Shown: piece after piece, positions 18,091-27,189 of the stretch
How the letters are laid out: each line of letters begins with the position of its first letter
How positions within the stretch are numbered: position 1 is the stretch's first letter
Assembly: GCA_963169225.1 (NCBI GenBank)
Contig: CAUJDH010000023.1
Span: 1-47,672, forward strand
Reading direction: 5' to 3'
DNA: 47,672 nt
DNA from: Actinomycetota bacterium
GTDB taxonomy: Bacteria > Actinomycetota > Actinomycetes > S36-B12 > UBA10799
Position numbers and translations under genes: made by a program
The notes under the pieces: generated by a model
What the model was told of the DNA's origin: nothing
Database searches by the model: none
What the model saw: the letters and a program-made list of their open reading frames with translations, nothing else

Positions 18091-18816
18091 ATGAGCACCC
18101 CCACCTTCGAGGTTCAGAATTTGGATGTAGGGACTGCGCTTCACGACTATGACGAAATCTGGCAGCGCCAACGCGAACTGCATGCCGAGGTGGTTTCTGG
18201 TGAACGCGGTGATGTGTTTCTCCTGCTTGAGCATGAACCGGTATTCACCGCTGGTCGTCGCACCGAGGACTCTGATCTACCCAGCGATGGCGCAAAAGTC
18301 ATCGAAGTGGACCGCGGAGGCCGCATAACGTGGCACGGTCCGGGCCAACTCGTCGGCTACGCCATCACTCGGCTTCCACAACCGCTCGACGTAGTGGCCC
18401 ATGTGCGCAGGCTGGAGCAGCTCATGATTCGGGTGTGCGCGGATTTCGGTATCCCAGCCCACACGGTTCAGGGCCGTAGCGGCGTCTGGGTCAACTCCAC
18501 TAGCTCGTCGTCAACGTCCACACCTAACAAAATCGGCGCAATTGGGGTGCGGGTGGCTCAAGGCGTCACACTTCATGGACTCTCACTCAATGTGGATTGT
18601 GACCTGTCGTGGGCCCAGAACATTGTGCCGTGCGGGATTTCGGATGCTGGTGTCACGTCACTCAGCCGAGAGCTCGGCTTTGAAGTCACCACTGCCGAGG
18701 TTGCCGGTCATTTCGTCGACCATCTTCCATCCTTTTGGTCAGACACCCCCTCACCCGACTCCGAACCCACCAGCTCCACGCCTGCAGCCACACCTGCCTC
18801 TAGAGTTGACCTATGA
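18091..18816 (+). CDS. lipB: Octanoyltransferase, lipoate synthesis
   Basis: Moves octanoyl groups from acyl carrier protein to the lipoyl domains of E2 and GcvH. Family motifs: [56 protein letters not shown] with the catalytic Lys, and [15 protein letters not shown] with the catalytic Cys. The longest open frame would begin at a TTG at 18067, but TACCGT lies exactly 6 bases before the ATG at 18091, so I take the ATG as a leaderless start (241 residues). The last codons overlap lipA by ATGA, which means tight translational coupling of the two lipoate genes. Confidence 0.94.
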   Translation: MSTPTFEVQNLDVGTALHDYDEIWQRQRELHAEVVSGERGDVFLLLEHEPVFTAGRRTEDSDLPSDGAKVIEVDRGGRITWHGPGQLVGYAITRLPQPLDVVAHVRRLEQLMIRVCADFGIPAHTVQGRSGVWVNSTSSSSTSTPNKIGAIGVRVAQGVTLHGLSLNVDCDLSWAQNIVPCGISDAGVTSLSRELGFEVTTAEVAGHFVDHLPSFWSDTPSPDSEPTSSTPAATPASRVDL

Positions 18817-19835
18817 GCACCAGCGAAGCGTCGCCGACAACTACGGCAGCTGCACCTGAGGGCCGCAAACTGCTGCGCATCGAGGCGCGCAACGCGCAAA
18901 CCGATATTGAACGCAAGCCCGAATGGATCAAAGCTAAGTTCCGCAACGGACCCAACCATGCCGATATCCGAGAGCGAGTGGCTTCAAGTGGTCTCCATAC
19001 CGTCTGTCAAGAGGCTGGCTGCCCCAATATCAGCGAATGCTGGGAAGACCGAGAAGCAACCTTCCTAGTTGGTGGCGCAGTATGTTCTCGCCGATGTGAC
19101 TTCTGCCAGATTGGCACCGGACGCCCTGAACCGCTAGACGTCAACGAACCCCAAAAGGTCGCCGACTCGGTCCTTGCCATGGGCCTGCGCTATGCAACCG
19201 TGACTGGCGTTGCTCGCGACGACCTACCCGATCAAGGCGCCTGGCTCTATGCCGAGACGGTCAACGCGATTCACCGTACGGTTGAGGGGTGTGGAGTCGA
19301 AGTTCTGATTCCTGACTTCAGTGGTGAACCTGAACTACTGGCCGAAGTTTTTGATTCACGCCCAGAGGTTCTTGCTCACAATCTCGAGACTGTTCCACGC
19401 GTAATGAAGCGGATCCGGCCTGCCTTCACCTATCAACGCTCGCTTGACGTACTCACAGCAGCACGCGAGGCCAGCCTCATTGCCAAGTCCAATTTGATCT
19501 TGGGCCTGGGCGAGGAGCGAGAAGAAGTCGAGTCGACCTTGCAAGACTTGGTCGATGCTGGATGTCAATTGATCACAATCACGCAGTATCTGCGGCCGTC
19601 CAAATTGCACCATCCGGTCGAACGATGGGTGAAGCCCGCCGAATTTGTGGAGTTAGCTGATTTCGCCAAGCAAATTGGTTTCGCTGGCGTCATGAGTGGA
19701 CCACTTGTTCGATCCTCCTACCGCGCGGGCAGGCTGTATGCCCAAGCAAGTGGCCAGTCAGAAGAGCCACTTTTTGGCGAAGCCTTTGGCGAATCGCCCG
19801 AACCCAAAGCCACACAACTCCCACCTATTGCTTAG
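18813..19835 (+). CDS. lipA: Lipoyl synthase
   Basis: 340 residues. A radical SAM enzyme that inserts two sulfur atoms into protein-bound octanoyl chains. Both [4Fe-4S] sites are visible: the auxiliary cluster Cys in [13 protein letters not shown] and the radical [21 protein letters not shown] near the C-terminus supplies the serine ligand (RSSY) of the auxiliary cluster. The ATG overlaps the lipB stop as ATGA. The auxiliary cluster is consumed in each turnover, so the enzyme depends on Fe-S repair; the unusual ErpA-like carrier at 4.7-5.3 kb is one possible source. The stop codon is part of the promoter element of the next gene. Confidence 0.97.
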   Translation: MSTSEASPTTTAAAPEGRKLLRIEARNAQTDIERKPEWIKAKFRNGPNHADIRERVASSGLHTVCQEAGCPNISECWEDREATFLVGGAVCSRRCDFCQIGTGRPEPLDVNEPQKVADSVLAMGLRYATVTGVARDDLPDQGAWLYAETVNAIHRTVEGCGVEVLIPDFSGEPELLAEVFDSRPEVLAHNLETVPRVMKRIRPAFTYQRSLDVLTAAREASLIAKSNLILGLGEEREEVESTLQDLVDAGCQLITITQYLRPSKLHHPVERWVKPAEFVELADFAKQIGFAGVMSGPLVRSSYRAGRLYAQASGQSEEPLFGEAFGESPEPKATQLPPIA

Positions 19836-19844
19836 GCTAAGGCC

Positions 19845-20519
19845 ATGGCACGCAAGGATGGAAAACCGGGCAGATTTGCCCAAATCAAAGAGACCTACAA
19901 GCTCACCAAGAAGACTGACCCAAAGATCGGTTGGATCCTGCTAGGAATCTTCCTGGCAGTCTTCATCGTTCTGCTGGTGGTCGGCCTGATTATCGGCATG
20001 CCTCTGCAGTTGGGCATCGCTGGCGTACTGCTTGGTCTCATGATTGCCGTGATCGTATTCGGTCGGCGCGCTGAAAAGTCGGCCTACAGCCAGATCGAAG
20101 GCCAGACTGGTGCCGCCGGAGCTGTGCTCAATTCTTTGCGTCAAGGATGGTTCGTCACCCCTGCTGTTGCCATGACCAAGAACCAAGATGTCGTCCACCG
20201 TGTTGTGGGTCGTCCTGGCGTGATCCTAGTGTCAGAGGGTCCCTCCAACCGGGTCGAAGGCCTACTCAACCGCGAGAAGAAGAAGACTGCACGATTCGTT
20301 CCCGATATCGAAATCCTCGAGATCCAATGTGGTGACGAACCTGGCCAAGTCCCACTGCCCAAACTCAATCGCACCGTCCAAAAGCAGAAGCGCACTCTGC
20401 GGCCTGCTCAGGCACTTGAGGTCCAGAAGCGTCTCGAGGCTTTAGGTACTCAACCAGTGTCAGCTCCAAAGGGGCCGATGCCCAAGAGCACTCGCGCCGC
20501 AAAGGGGCCACGCCAGTAG
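19845..20519 (+). CDS. DUF4191 membrane protein
   Basis: 224 residues. A basic N-terminus (ARKDGKPGRFAQIKETYKLTKKTDPKIGW) is followed by two membrane helices (about 30-53 and 56-75), then a cytoplasmic region of about 145 residues with HRVVGRPGVILVSEGP and a Lys/Arg-rich tail. This is the DUF4191 pattern, an actinobacterial family of unknown function normally placed after lipA, as here. The TAG stop of lipA is the first half of a TAGGCT element 6 bases before this ATG, so the gene probably has its own leaderless promoter in addition to any read-through from lipA. Confidence 0.88.
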   Translation: MARKDGKPGRFAQIKETYKLTKKTDPKIGWILLGIFLAVFIVLLVVGLIIGMPLQLGIAGVLLGLMIAVIVFGRRAEKSAYSQIEGQTGAAGAVLNSLRQGWFVTPAVAMTKNQDVVHRVVGRPGVILVSEGPSNRVEGLLNREKKKTARFVPDIEILEIQCGDEPGQVPLPKLNRTVQKQKRTLRPAQALEVQKRLEALGTQPVSAPKGPMPKSTRAAKGPRQ

Positions 20520-20527
20520 TCGGTAAA

Positions 20528-20586
20528 GTTTGAGCGAGCTTGTCCGCTCAAACCATGTAGACGTGAGCGAGCTTGTCCGCTCAAAC
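20528..20586. repeat. Two identical 23-bp repeats with inverted ends
   Basis: The 23 bases at 20531-20553 recur exactly at 20564-20586, a 33-base period. Each copy starts TGAGCG and ends CGCTCAAAC, so each folds as a hairpin with loop AGCTTGTC; the first copy has a 9-bp stem (GTTTGAGCG/CGCTCAAAC, 20528-20553). They sit between the convergent DUF4191 and RDD genes and may act as a double terminator or belong to a dispersed repeat family. I noticed no further copy in this window. Confidence 0.7.
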
Positions 20587-20600
20587 TATCTTGATGATGC

Positions 20601-21116
20601 CTAGCGCGAACGAACTTCGACGGTACGGCAAATCAGGTCTTGTAACCCTCGTCCGTCACGGTTCCAAATAGCTGCGGGGATCACCAGGCACACAAGTGCG
20701 GTGCGCAATAGTGCCCACCATGGCTGAATGATCCCGCCATTCATTGAAATAACACGAGTACCTAGGATCCGTTGACCGGCAGTCGCACCACCGAGCCAGG
20801 TAAATAACGACTTGACGATGAAAAAGACGATCATCGTGTTGACAGCTGACCTCGCAGAACCGTAGGCATACTGGGGAAACAACAGTTGCGCTATCAATGC
20901 ACAGGCGATCCAGTCAATACACAAAGCCACTAGTCGCCGACCAAATCCAGCGACCGAGCCAACTCCTGTTTCGGGGAGTCCTAGCCGTTCGCCGCGATAA
21001 CCAAGGTCGATACCAGCGTCTTCGAGGGCCCCTCGAGGGCCCGAGATCCAGCTACCGACATCCTTGCGGTCCAGACGCGTCGAAGCGGGCTCGGATGCGG
21101 GATCGTCTTTTGCCAT
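20601..21116 (-). CDS. RDD-family membrane protein
   Basis: 171 residues. The RDD signature is visible in GFGRRLVALCIDWIACALIAQLLFP (Arg, then Asp in the first helix). Further membrane segments follow (NTMIVFFIVKSLFTWL, and ALLRTALVCLVIPAAIW), with TAGQRILGTRVISMNGG between them. The first 60 residues are soluble and acidic. RDD proteins are small membrane proteins of mostly unknown role; some are linked to ion transport. The mycobacterial counterpart also lies between DUF4191 and glnA. TAGCCT 6 bases before the ATG marks a leaderless start. Confidence 0.88.
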   Translation of the reverse strand: MAKDDPASEPASTRLDRKDVGSWISGPRGALEDAGIDLGYRGERLGLPETGVGSVAGFGRRLVALCIDWIACALIAQLLFPQYAYGSARSAVNTMIVFFIVKSLFTWLGGATAGQRILGTRVISMNGGIIQPWWALLRTALVCLVIPAAIWNRDGRGLQDLICRTVEVRSR

Positions 21117-21195
21117 GGTTCGAGGCTAACTGGTAAGCGCCCGACGGCCTTGGATTGGGTGGAAAATTCGCCACTTTACGGCTGCTATACGGTAT

Positions 21196-21233
21196 GTAAC
21201 ACATTCGCAACAAACGAGACATGACCGCGACAT
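21196..21233 (+). promoter_or_regulatory. Candidate GlnR operator of glnA
   Basis: Four five-base elements spaced by exactly 6 bases: GTAAC (21196), GCAAC (21207), GACAT (21218) and GACAT (21229). This is the 11-bp periodic layout of actinobacterial GlnR boxes (GTNAC-N6-GAAAC repeats). The last element ends 10 bases before a TAGTCT -10 candidate, where an activator would contact RNA polymerase. Confidence 0.6.
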
Positions 21234-21243
21234 GCGGTCGATC

Positions 21244-21249
21244 TAGTCT
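21244..21249 (+). promoter_or_regulatory. Candidate -10 element of glnA
   Basis: TAGTCT lies 10 bases after the GlnR-like box with no good -35, as expected of an activated promoter. It would give a leader of roughly 85 bases. The leader contains a hairpin, AAGTCCG (21267-21273) with CGGACTT (21288-21294), and ends in the AAGGAG ribosome site of glnA. Confidence 0.45.
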
Positions 21250-21342
21250 TTACAAGTACCTGCTAGAAGTCCGCTTACAGTTGTAGACGGACTTAAACAC
21301 CCGAATAAAGACCAAACAATGAGAATTTCCAAGGAGCGGTGA

Positions 21343-22782
21343 ATGAGCAAGCACCCAGAGTTTAAGAATTCCGAAGAAGTCATGAAGTTCATCAAAGATG
21401 AGGACGTCAAGTTCGTCGACGTTCGATTCTGCGACCTTCCAGGCGTCATGCAGCACTTCAACGTTCCGGCAGAGTCCGTGGACCAGTCGCTGTTCGAAGA
21501 TGGTCAGATGTTCGACGGATCCTCAATCCGCGGCTTCCAGGCGATCCATGAGTCCGATATGAAGTTGATTCCAGACGTATCTTCTGCCTATTTGGACCCG
21601 TTCCGCGCAGAGAAGACGCTGATCATGAACTTCTCGATCCGCGATCCGTTCACCGATGAGCCTTACAGCCGCGACCCACGTCAGGTTGCCGCCAAGGCTG
21701 AGGCCTACCTTGCCTCCACTGGAATCGCAGACACCGCTTACTTCGGTGCCGAGGCCGAGTTCTACGTCTTCGACTCTGTTCGTTACGAAGGTGGCGCCGG
21801 CGGAGCCTTCTACGAGGTTGACTCGATCGAAGCAGCCTGGAACTCGGGCCGCGAAGAAGAGGGCGGAAACCTCGGCTACAAGACCGGATTCAAGGGTGGC
21901 TACTTCCCTGTTCCGCCGCTAGATCACTTCGCTGATCTGCGCGACCAGATGTCATTGGAGCTTGGCAAGGTCGGCCTTGAGGTCGAGCGTGCCCACCACG
22001 AAGTTGGTACCGCGGGCCAGGCCGAGATTAACTACAAGTTCGGCACTTTGCAGCAGGCCGCTGATGATGTCATGAAGTTCAAATACATCATCAAGAACAC
22101 CGCTTGGGCCAACAACCACACTGCGACCTTCATGCCGAAGCCGCTCTTTGGTGACAACGGTTCGGGTATGCACACCCACCAGTCACTGTGGAAGGACGGC
22201 AAGCCGCTGTTCTACGACGAGACCGGTTACGCAGGCCTGTCAGATACTGCTCGCTGGTACATCGGTGGTTTGCTCGCACATGCTCCGGCAGTGCTGGCCT
22301 TCACCAACCCGACGATCAACTCGTACCGCCGCCTGGTTCCGGGCTACGAAGCACCGATCAACTTGGTCTACTCGCAGCGTAACCGTTCGGCATGTATCCG
22401 AATCCCGATCACTGGTTCGAACCCGAAGGCCAAGCGCATCGAGTTCCGCGTGCCGGACCCATCGTCGAACCCGTACCTCGCGTTCTCGGCGATGATGATG
22501 GCCGGTCTCGACGGAATCAAGAACAAGATCGAGCCAGCTGTTCCGGTCGACAAGGATCTCTACGAGCTTCCACCAGAAGAGGCTGCTGCAATTCCGCAGG
22601 TTCCTTACTCGCTAGATGGCGCTCTTGAGGCTCTTGAAGCGGATCATGCGTTCTTGGGTGAAGGTAATGTGTTCACGCCCGACCTGATCGAGACCTGGAT
22701 CGACTACAAGCGTGAGAACGAAATCACGCCTGTTCGTCTACGTCCAACCCCGCACGAGTTTGAGATGTACTACAACATCTAA
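21343..22782 (+). CDS. glnA: Glutamine synthetase, adenylylated type I
   Basis: 479 residues. Makes glutamine from glutamate, ammonia and ATP as a dodecamer; the main ammonium assimilation enzyme. Motifs: [62 protein letters not shown] and the loop [11 protein letters not shown]. Tyr407 in that loop is the residue adenylylated by GlnE, encoded at 28.9-31.9 kb, so this enzyme is under covalent control. A clear AAGGAG precedes the ATG. The upstream region carries a GlnR-like operator and a hairpin leader. Two hairpins follow the stop. Confidence 0.98.
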   Translation: MSKHPEFKNSEEVMKFIKDEDVKFVDVRFCDLPGVMQHFNVPAESVDQSLFEDGQMFDGSSIRGFQAIHESDMKLIPDVSSAYLDPFRAEKTLIMNFSIRDPFTDEPYSRDPRQVAAKAEAYLASTGIADTAYFGAEAEFYVFDSVRYEGGAGGAFYEVDSIEAAWNSGREEEGGNLGYKTGFKGGYFPVPPLDHFADLRDQMSLELGKVGLEVERAHHEVGTAGQAEINYKFGTLQQAADDVMKFKYIIKNTAWANNHTATFMPKPLFGDNGSGMHTHQSLWKDGKPLFYDETGYAGLSDTARWYIGGLLAHAPAVLAFTNPTINSYRRLVPGYEAPINLVYSQRNRSACIRIPITGSNPKAKRIEFRVPDPSSNPYLAFSAMMMAGLDGIKNKIEPAVPVDKDLYELPPEEAAAIPQVPYSLDGALEALEADHAFLGEGNVFTPDLIETWIDYKRENEITPVRLRPTPHEFEMYYNI

Positions 22783-22789
22783 ATCAGCA

Positions 22790-22806
22790 CCCCGCTTGAA
22801 ACGGGG
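22790..22806 (+). terminator. First hairpin after glnA
   Basis: CCCCG (22790-22794) pairs with CGGGG (22802-22806) over a 7-base loop, 8 bases after the glnA stop, followed by AT-rich sequence. It is weaker than the hairpin that follows. Confidence 0.45.
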
Positions 22807-22810
22807 CTAA

Positions 22811-22867
22811 TTAGAAAGTCCGGTAGACCACGTGCCCATCCGCACGCGAATCTACCGGACTTTCTAA
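22811..22867. terminator. Long perfect two-way terminator between glnA and csbD
   Basis: A perfect 17-bp stem, TTAGAAAGTCCGGTAGA (22811-22827) with its complement (22851-22867). An inner CGTGC/GCACG helix lies in the loop. The arms begin and end A/T-rich, so the structure can end transcription from both sides of this convergent pair. Confidence 0.8.
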
Positions 22868-22880
22868 TGTTTCCTAATTC

Positions 22881-23054
22881 TTATTTAGTAAAGGCGTCCT
22901 TGATTTTCTCGCCTGCCTGTTTGAGGTCAGCCTTGACCTGATCAACCTTGCCTTCGCCTTCGAGTTCAGAGTCGTCCGTAGCCTTGCCCACGGCTTCCTT
23001 TGCCGAACCCTTAACTTCTTCGGCCTTGTTTTTGATCTTGTCCACACCACTCAT
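22881..23054 (-). CDS. CsbD-family small protein
   Basis: 57 residues, read from the minus strand: MSGVDKIKNKAEEVKG..., KEAVGKATDD, EGEGKVDQVKADLKQAGEKIKDAF. This is the CsbD pattern, small, very hydrophilic, helical proteins induced by general stress in many bacteria; the molecular role is unknown. The ATG has GGAGA about 6 bases upstream. It converges on glnA across a shared long hairpin. The family match is convincing despite the short length because the repeated Lys/Glu/Ala spacing and the DD-x-ExEG-x-KVDQ segment are typical. Confidence 0.85.
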   Translation of the reverse strand: MSGVDKIKNKAEEVKGSAKEAVGKATDDSELEGEGKVDQVKADLKQAGEKIKDAFTK

Positions 23055-23491
23055 GATTCATCTCCATCATTGTTTGGTGGTCTTTTTCTTCTGACACCTT
23101 CAGTCAAACGAAACGGGAGACAAACTACATCGGTCAATTGGAGTCAAAGAAATACAACTGGACGAGTGTCAAGCCCACAAAAGTACCCACCTCTATCGCA
23201 TACGTCACAACAAAGGTTTCCGGGTGCGTAATCCACAGCCTCAATTCATTACTTCAGGATTCGATATCTACACGGTCCGACTTATCGTAACGATTCCTAA
23301 GTCGACAACATCTAAATCGCGATTTTCGTGAAAATGCTCGGTCGATTTGGCTGGATGTCTCCACAATTTTAGGAAAGTGATGGTCAACACTGGTGGCTAC
23401 TGCACCATCACGGAGAGTTCTTGGATAAGCTCAAGATTACGGGGAATTTACTTGTTGTTTCCGTTTGCTAGTTGTCCGAAAGGAACTCCAC
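23055..23491. other. Intergenic region between csbD and a hydrolase gene
   Basis: 437 bases between divergent genes without a credible coding frame. The short open frame at 23347-23571 overlaps the hydrolase in another frame and looks like chance. The region is more A/T-rich than its surroundings. A perfect 7-bp inverted repeat, CGACTTA (23278-23284) and TAAGTCG (23298-23304), could be a regulator site. Promoters for both flanking genes must lie here, but I cannot place them with confidence. Confidence 0.5.
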
Positions 23492-24247
23492 ATGCCTGTT
23501 GCAGTTCCCATTGTGGCCGGAACAGCAATGCGCGGTGTTGCAGCGAACCTGATGATGCGCGGAGTGCTTGAGCGTCACCCCAACTCATTCCTCATAACCC
23601 TCCAGAGTTTTGGTGTCACAGTCCCGCTATCTAAGTCGCAAGATCATATTGCCGAGGACATCGAGAAGGGTCTCGCTAAACAAGGCCGCAGCGCGGATTC
23701 ACCACTCGTACTCGTTGGTCATTCGCAAGGTGCTCTCGCAGTTCTACGCTATGCAATTGATCATCCGGACCAAGTCCTCCACACATTCTCAGTCGGCTGT
23801 CCGTTCCACGGATCTACCACTGCAGCCCGCGCGGTCAAAACCATCAAGCGCTTCTCCAAACTCGACATAACTCCCGCCTTTGGCGATATGTCTCCCAAAT
23901 CCGAGTTCCTCCACAACCTCCACGCAGATCTACCGCAGATCGCCCACAAAGTCACCAACATCTACTCCACTCACGAACTCCTGATCCGCCCGTATGTAAG
24001 TGCCCATATTGACACTCCGGGCGTCGAGAACATCTTGATCGCTACCGAGAAGGAATACGAGCGTCACCTCCGGGCTTTCCCCGACTTGCCGATCGATGGA
24101 ATCATCGATGCCAGGGCAAACCACGCCAGCGAGATGAACACTCCAGAAGTGCGTTCTTTGATCTGGGAGAAGGTCACAGAAATCTCCGACGAGCTTCGAC
24201 GCCAACAAACCACTAAGCTTCCATCTCGTCAGCGCAAATCCGGTTAA
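23492..24247 (+). CDS. Alpha/beta hydrolase, lipase-like
   Basis: 251 residues from the ATG at 23492, which has AAAGGA at good spacing; a longer frame from a TTG at 23465 would include the ribosome site and is rejected. VLVGHSQGALAVLRYA gives the nucleophile serine in GHSQG, and GCPFHGSTTAA after it is like the region after the elbow in bacterial lipases. The catalytic His may be in DARANHASEMN (HASEM) near the C-terminus. There is no signal peptide, although the N-terminus VAVPIVAGTAMRG is mildly hydrophobic. The substrate is unknown. It precedes glpF by 84 bases on the same strand, and a role in releasing glycerol from lipids would fit the context but is only a suggestion. Confidence 0.8.
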   Translation: MPVAVPIVAGTAMRGVAANLMMRGVLERHPNSFLITLQSFGVTVPLSKSQDHIAEDIEKGLAKQGRSADSPLVLVGHSQGALAVLRYAIDHPDQVLHTFSVGCPFHGSTTAARAVKTIKRFSKLDITPAFGDMSPKSEFLHNLHADLPQIAHKVTNIYSTHELLIRPYVSAHIDTPGVENILIATEKEYERHLRAFPDLPIDGIIDARANHASEMNTPEVRSLIWEKVTEISDELRRQQTTKLPSRQRKSG

Positions 24248-24331
24248 CCGGACATAATTGCTTCCGAACTGGAATCGATTCATGGCCACAATCTGGATTC
24301 CCGTGGCGCTGCATGACCTAGTTGGAGCGAA

Positions 24332-25087
24332 ATGCAAACCTTCTCAAACGGACAGATATTTGTGTCCGAATTCATCGGCACGGCCGTCCTCCTGCTCTTG
24401 GGTATCGGCGTCTGTGCGAACACAACCCTGAAAAAGGCATTTGGTAACGGCAAAGACTGGCTGTTGATCAGCTTCGGCTGGGGCTTCGCGGTCTTCGCTG
24501 GTGCCTCGATCGCTTGGAAGTCTGGTGCGCACCTCAACCCTGCTGTCACCCTTGCTGTCGCCACGACCGATGGAATCCCCTGGTCACAAGTTCCACTGTA
24601 TTTTGCAGCCGAGATCAGCGGCGCCTTTGTCGGCGCCGGCCTCGCCTACCTCATGTACAAGAAGCAGTTCGATACCCACGATGAACCCGAGAACACTGGC
24701 GGCATCTTCTTCACCGGGCCATCGGTTCCCAACCACTTCTGGAACTTCGTCTCAGAGCTGATCGCCACCTTCGTCTTGATCTACTGGGTGCTGCAAAGCT
24801 CCCCATTCGAAATGGGTACCGGAGACTCGTCGGTCCACTTCGGAAACTCGGCCTTAGGTTACGCCGGTGTTGCTTTCGTGGTGATCGCGATTGGCGCCTC
24901 GCTCGGTGGTGCAACTGGCTACGCCGTGAACCCAGCTCGAGACTTTGGCCCCCGAGTGATGTACTCCCTGTTGCCAATCAAGGGCAAAGGTAGTTCTAAT
25001 TGGGGCTATGCATGGGTGCCATTTATCGGCCCCCTCGTCGGAGCGCTAATCGGCGCCGGCGTTTTTCTACTAGTTGGAGGTGCCTAA
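24332..25087 (+). CDS. glpF: Glycerol facilitator, MIP/aquaporin family
   Basis: 251 residues, six membrane helices and two half-helices. The two pore motifs are HLNPAVTLA (first NPA) and YAVNPARDFGPR (second NPA). The Asp after NPAR and the overall match to GlpF favour glycerol over water. Diffusion of glycerol through it feeds the kinase encoded 3 bases downstream. GGAGCG precedes the ATG. The N-terminus FVSEFIGTAVLLLLGIGV is the typical first helix. Together with glpK this forms a two-gene glycerol uptake operon. Confidence 0.95.
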   Translation: MQTFSNGQIFVSEFIGTAVLLLLGIGVCANTTLKKAFGNGKDWLLISFGWGFAVFAGASIAWKSGAHLNPAVTLAVATTDGIPWSQVPLYFAAEISGAFVGAGLAYLMYKKQFDTHDEPENTGGIFFTGPSVPNHFWNFVSELIATFVLIYWVLQSSPFEMGTGDSSVHFGNSALGYAGVAFVVIAIGASLGGATGYAVNPARDFGPRVMYSLLPIKGKGSSNWGYAWVPFIGPLVGALIGAGVFLLVGGA

Positions 25088-25090
25088 ACA

Positions 25091-26608
25091 ATGGCCGAAG
25101 GTAATTTTATTCTCTCGATCGATCAAGGAACAACATCGACTAGAGCCATGATCTTCGACCATTCTGGGCTTCCTGTGGCCAGCGACCAGATCGAACATGA
25201 GCAGATCTTTCCGCAGGCCGGCTGGGTGGAACATGATGCCGAGGAAATCTGGATCAACACTCAAAAGGTCATCACTGGCGCACTAGCTAAGAACGAGTTG
25301 TCGTCCGACAATATCGCCGCCGTGGGTATCACCAATCAGCGCGAGACTGCAGTCGTGTGGGATCGCACTACTGGCTTGCCGATCCACAACGCGATCGTGT
25401 GGCAGGACACCCGCACTGACGAACTATGCAATAAGTACGCCAAGGATGGCGGGGTTGAACGCTTCAAAGAGCGCACAGGTCTACCGCTAGCGCCGTACTT
25501 CTCGGGCCCGAAGGTTCGCTGGATTCTAGATAATGTACCTGGCGCGCAAGAGAAGGCAGAGGCAGGTGATCTGGCATTCGGCAATATGGAGAGCTGGGTG
25601 ATCTACAAGCTGACCGGTGGCGCCAAGGGTGGGATCCACATAACCGACCCAACCAATGCCAGCCGCACACTGCTCATGGATCTCGATACCCTCACGTGGA
25701 ACTCCGAGATCTGCGAGGTCATGGGGATTCCGCTATCCATGCTCCCCGAGATTCGTTCGTCATCTGAGGTCTACGCTCCTGTGCAAGATCCGGCCGTGAT
25801 TAGTGGTGTTCCGATCGCCGGAATCCTCGGCGATCAACAGGCTGCAACGTTCGGCCAGGCCTGTCTCAAACCGGGCGATGCCAAGAACACGTACGGTACC
25901 GGGAACTTCGTGCTACTCAACACAGGCAACGAGATCGTCCACTCAGATAAGGGCCTGCTAACGACGGTTTGCTACAAGATTGGCAATCAGCCGGCTGTCT
26001 ATGCCCTCGAGGGATCGGTTGCTGTCACCGGATCACTGATCCAGTGGCTGCGCGACAACCTCAAGATCATTGACGACGCCCCGCAGGTAGAGACCTACGC
26101 ACGCGAGGTTGAGGATAATGGCGGCGCCTACGTGGTTCCTGCGTTCTCTGGTCTGTTTGCCCCTAGGTGGCGGCCGGATGCTCGCGGCGTTTTTGCTGGT
26201 CTGACTCGGTTTATCAACCGCGGTCATATTTGTCGTGCTGCACTCGAAGCTGCCGCCTACCAATCGCGAGAGGTCATCGACGCCATGAACGCCGAGTCAG
26301 GCGTTCCGTTGACCGATCTCAAGGTTGACGGCGGCATGGTCCTCAACGAGCTGCTCATGCAATTCCAAGCAGACATCCTCGGCGTGACTGTCATCCGCCC
26401 AGTCGTGAACGAAACAACGGCACTTGGTGCGGCTTATGCTGCTGGGCTTGCTGTCGGCTTCTGGCAAGGCGAAGAAGACATCTACGCCAACTGGGCCGAA
26501 GGAAAGCGTTGGGATCCGCAAATGGGCGAAGATGAGCGCGCCAAGCTATTCGCAGGTTGGAACAAGGCCGTGGATCGTACACTCGACTGGGTCGATTCCG
26601 ACAGCTAA
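25091..26608 (+). CDS. glpK: Glycerol kinase
   Basis: 505 residues, the normal length. Phosphorylates glycerol to glycerol 3-phosphate, trapping it in the cell. FGGY-kinase motifs: [15 protein letters not shown] (phosphate binding), [24 protein letters not shown] (substrate Trp and Asp region), [24 protein letters not shown], and the C-terminal [23 protein letters not shown] lies 11 bases before the ATG, inside the end of glpF. No glycerol 3-phosphate dehydrogenase is in the window. Confidence 0.97.
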   Translation: MAEGNFILSIDQGTTSTRAMIFDHSGLPVASDQIEHEQIFPQAGWVEHDAEEIWINTQKVITGALAKNELSSDNIAAVGITNQRETAVVWDRTTGLPIHNAIVWQDTRTDELCNKYAKDGGVERFKERTGLPLAPYFSGPKVRWILDNVPGAQEKAEAGDLAFGNMESWVIYKLTGGAKGGIHITDPTNASRTLLMDLDTLTWNSEICEVMGIPLSMLPEIRSSSEVYAPVQDPAVISGVPIAGILGDQQAATFGQACLKPGDAKNTYGTGNFVLLNTGNEIVHSDKGLLTTVCYKIGNQPAVYALEGSVAVTGSLIQWLRDNLKIIDDAPQVETYAREVEDNGGAYVVPAFSGLFAPRWRPDARGVFAGLTRFINRGHICRAALEAAAYQSREVIDAMNAESGVPLTDLKVDGGMVLNELLMQFQADILGVTVIRPVVNETTALGAAYAAGLAVGFWQGEEDIYANWAEGKRWDPQMGEDERAKLFAGWNKAVDRTLDWVDSDS

Positions 26609-26650
26609 AACCCGCGCAAAACGCGTGAAACCTAAGGTTTTATGCGGGTT
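26609..26650 (+). terminator. Hairpin after glpK
   Basis: AACCCGC (26609-26615) pairs with GCGGGTT (26644-26650); a second stem AAACCT/AGGTTT lies inside. It starts directly after the glpK stop and probably ends the glycerol operon. Confidence 0.55.
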
Positions 26651-26813
26651 CCGACACGCCGATTCAACGATCAGCATTTTCGGTGAAGTGGTTTACGGTA
26701 TTCATGCAGAGGCAAAGTGAAGACGTTTCACAGTTGCGCTGGTTCACTTCATTGATTTGTGAAGCGACTGCCGCATAGCCAAGTCAATCTGTAATCTGAT
26801 GAAAGGTAAATAC

Positions 26814-27092
26814 GTGAACCGTAGCGAACTCGTAGCGGCCATCGCCGAGAAGTCCGACCTTGCCAAGAGCGATGTCGACAAGGTCCTGTCCTCCTTCCAT
26901 GATGTAGTGGCAAAGGCTCTCAAAGATCGTGAAAAGGTAACCATTCCTGGCTTCGCGAACTTCGAGGCAAAGGCTCGTGCAGCCCGCACTGGCCGCAACC
27001 CACGCACTGGCGAGGCAATCAAGATCCCAGCAAGCCATGTCGTCAAGATCTCGGCAGGCTCCAAGCTCAAGGAAGCTGCTAACAAGAAGTAG
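26814..27092 (+). CDS. hup: HU-family DNA-binding protein
   Basis: 92 residues from the GTG at 26814, which has AAAGG 7 bases upstream. The frame extends back to an ATG at 26799, but that would place the ribosome site within the gene. Sequence: NRSELVAAIAEKSDLAKSDVDKVLSSF (helical dimer part), then VTIPGFANFEAKARAARTGRNPRTGEAIKIPASHVVKI, the two beta arms with the RNP tip that inserts into the DNA minor groove. It lacks the long Lys/Ala-rich tail of mycobacterial HupB, so it is the short form. It bends and compacts DNA in the nucleoid. A strong terminator follows. Confidence 0.96.
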   Translation: MNRSELVAAIAEKSDLAKSDVDKVLSSFHDVVAKALKDREKVTIPGFANFEAKARAARTGRNPRTGEAIKIPASHVVKISAGSKLKEAANKK

Positions 27093-27123
27093 CAGACACG
27101 ATCTGTTTCAACACAGATCAGAC

Positions 27124-27168
27124 GAGAAGACCCTCACCCGCAAATAATTTTGGGGTGAGGGTCTTCTC
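27124..27168. terminator. Perfect 16-bp two-way terminator after hup
   Basis: GAGAAGACCCTCACCC (27124-27139) pairs perfectly with 27153-27168 across an A/T-rich loop. It serves the convergent hup and VIT1-like genes. Confidence 0.85.
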
Positions 27169-27189
27169 ATGTCTGTTTGCTTGGTTGAA

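Noticed and set aside
23347-23571. 74-codon frame before the hydrolase gene
   Set aside because: It overlaps the start of the hydrolase in another frame and has an odd Cys/Ser-rich composition with no start signal.
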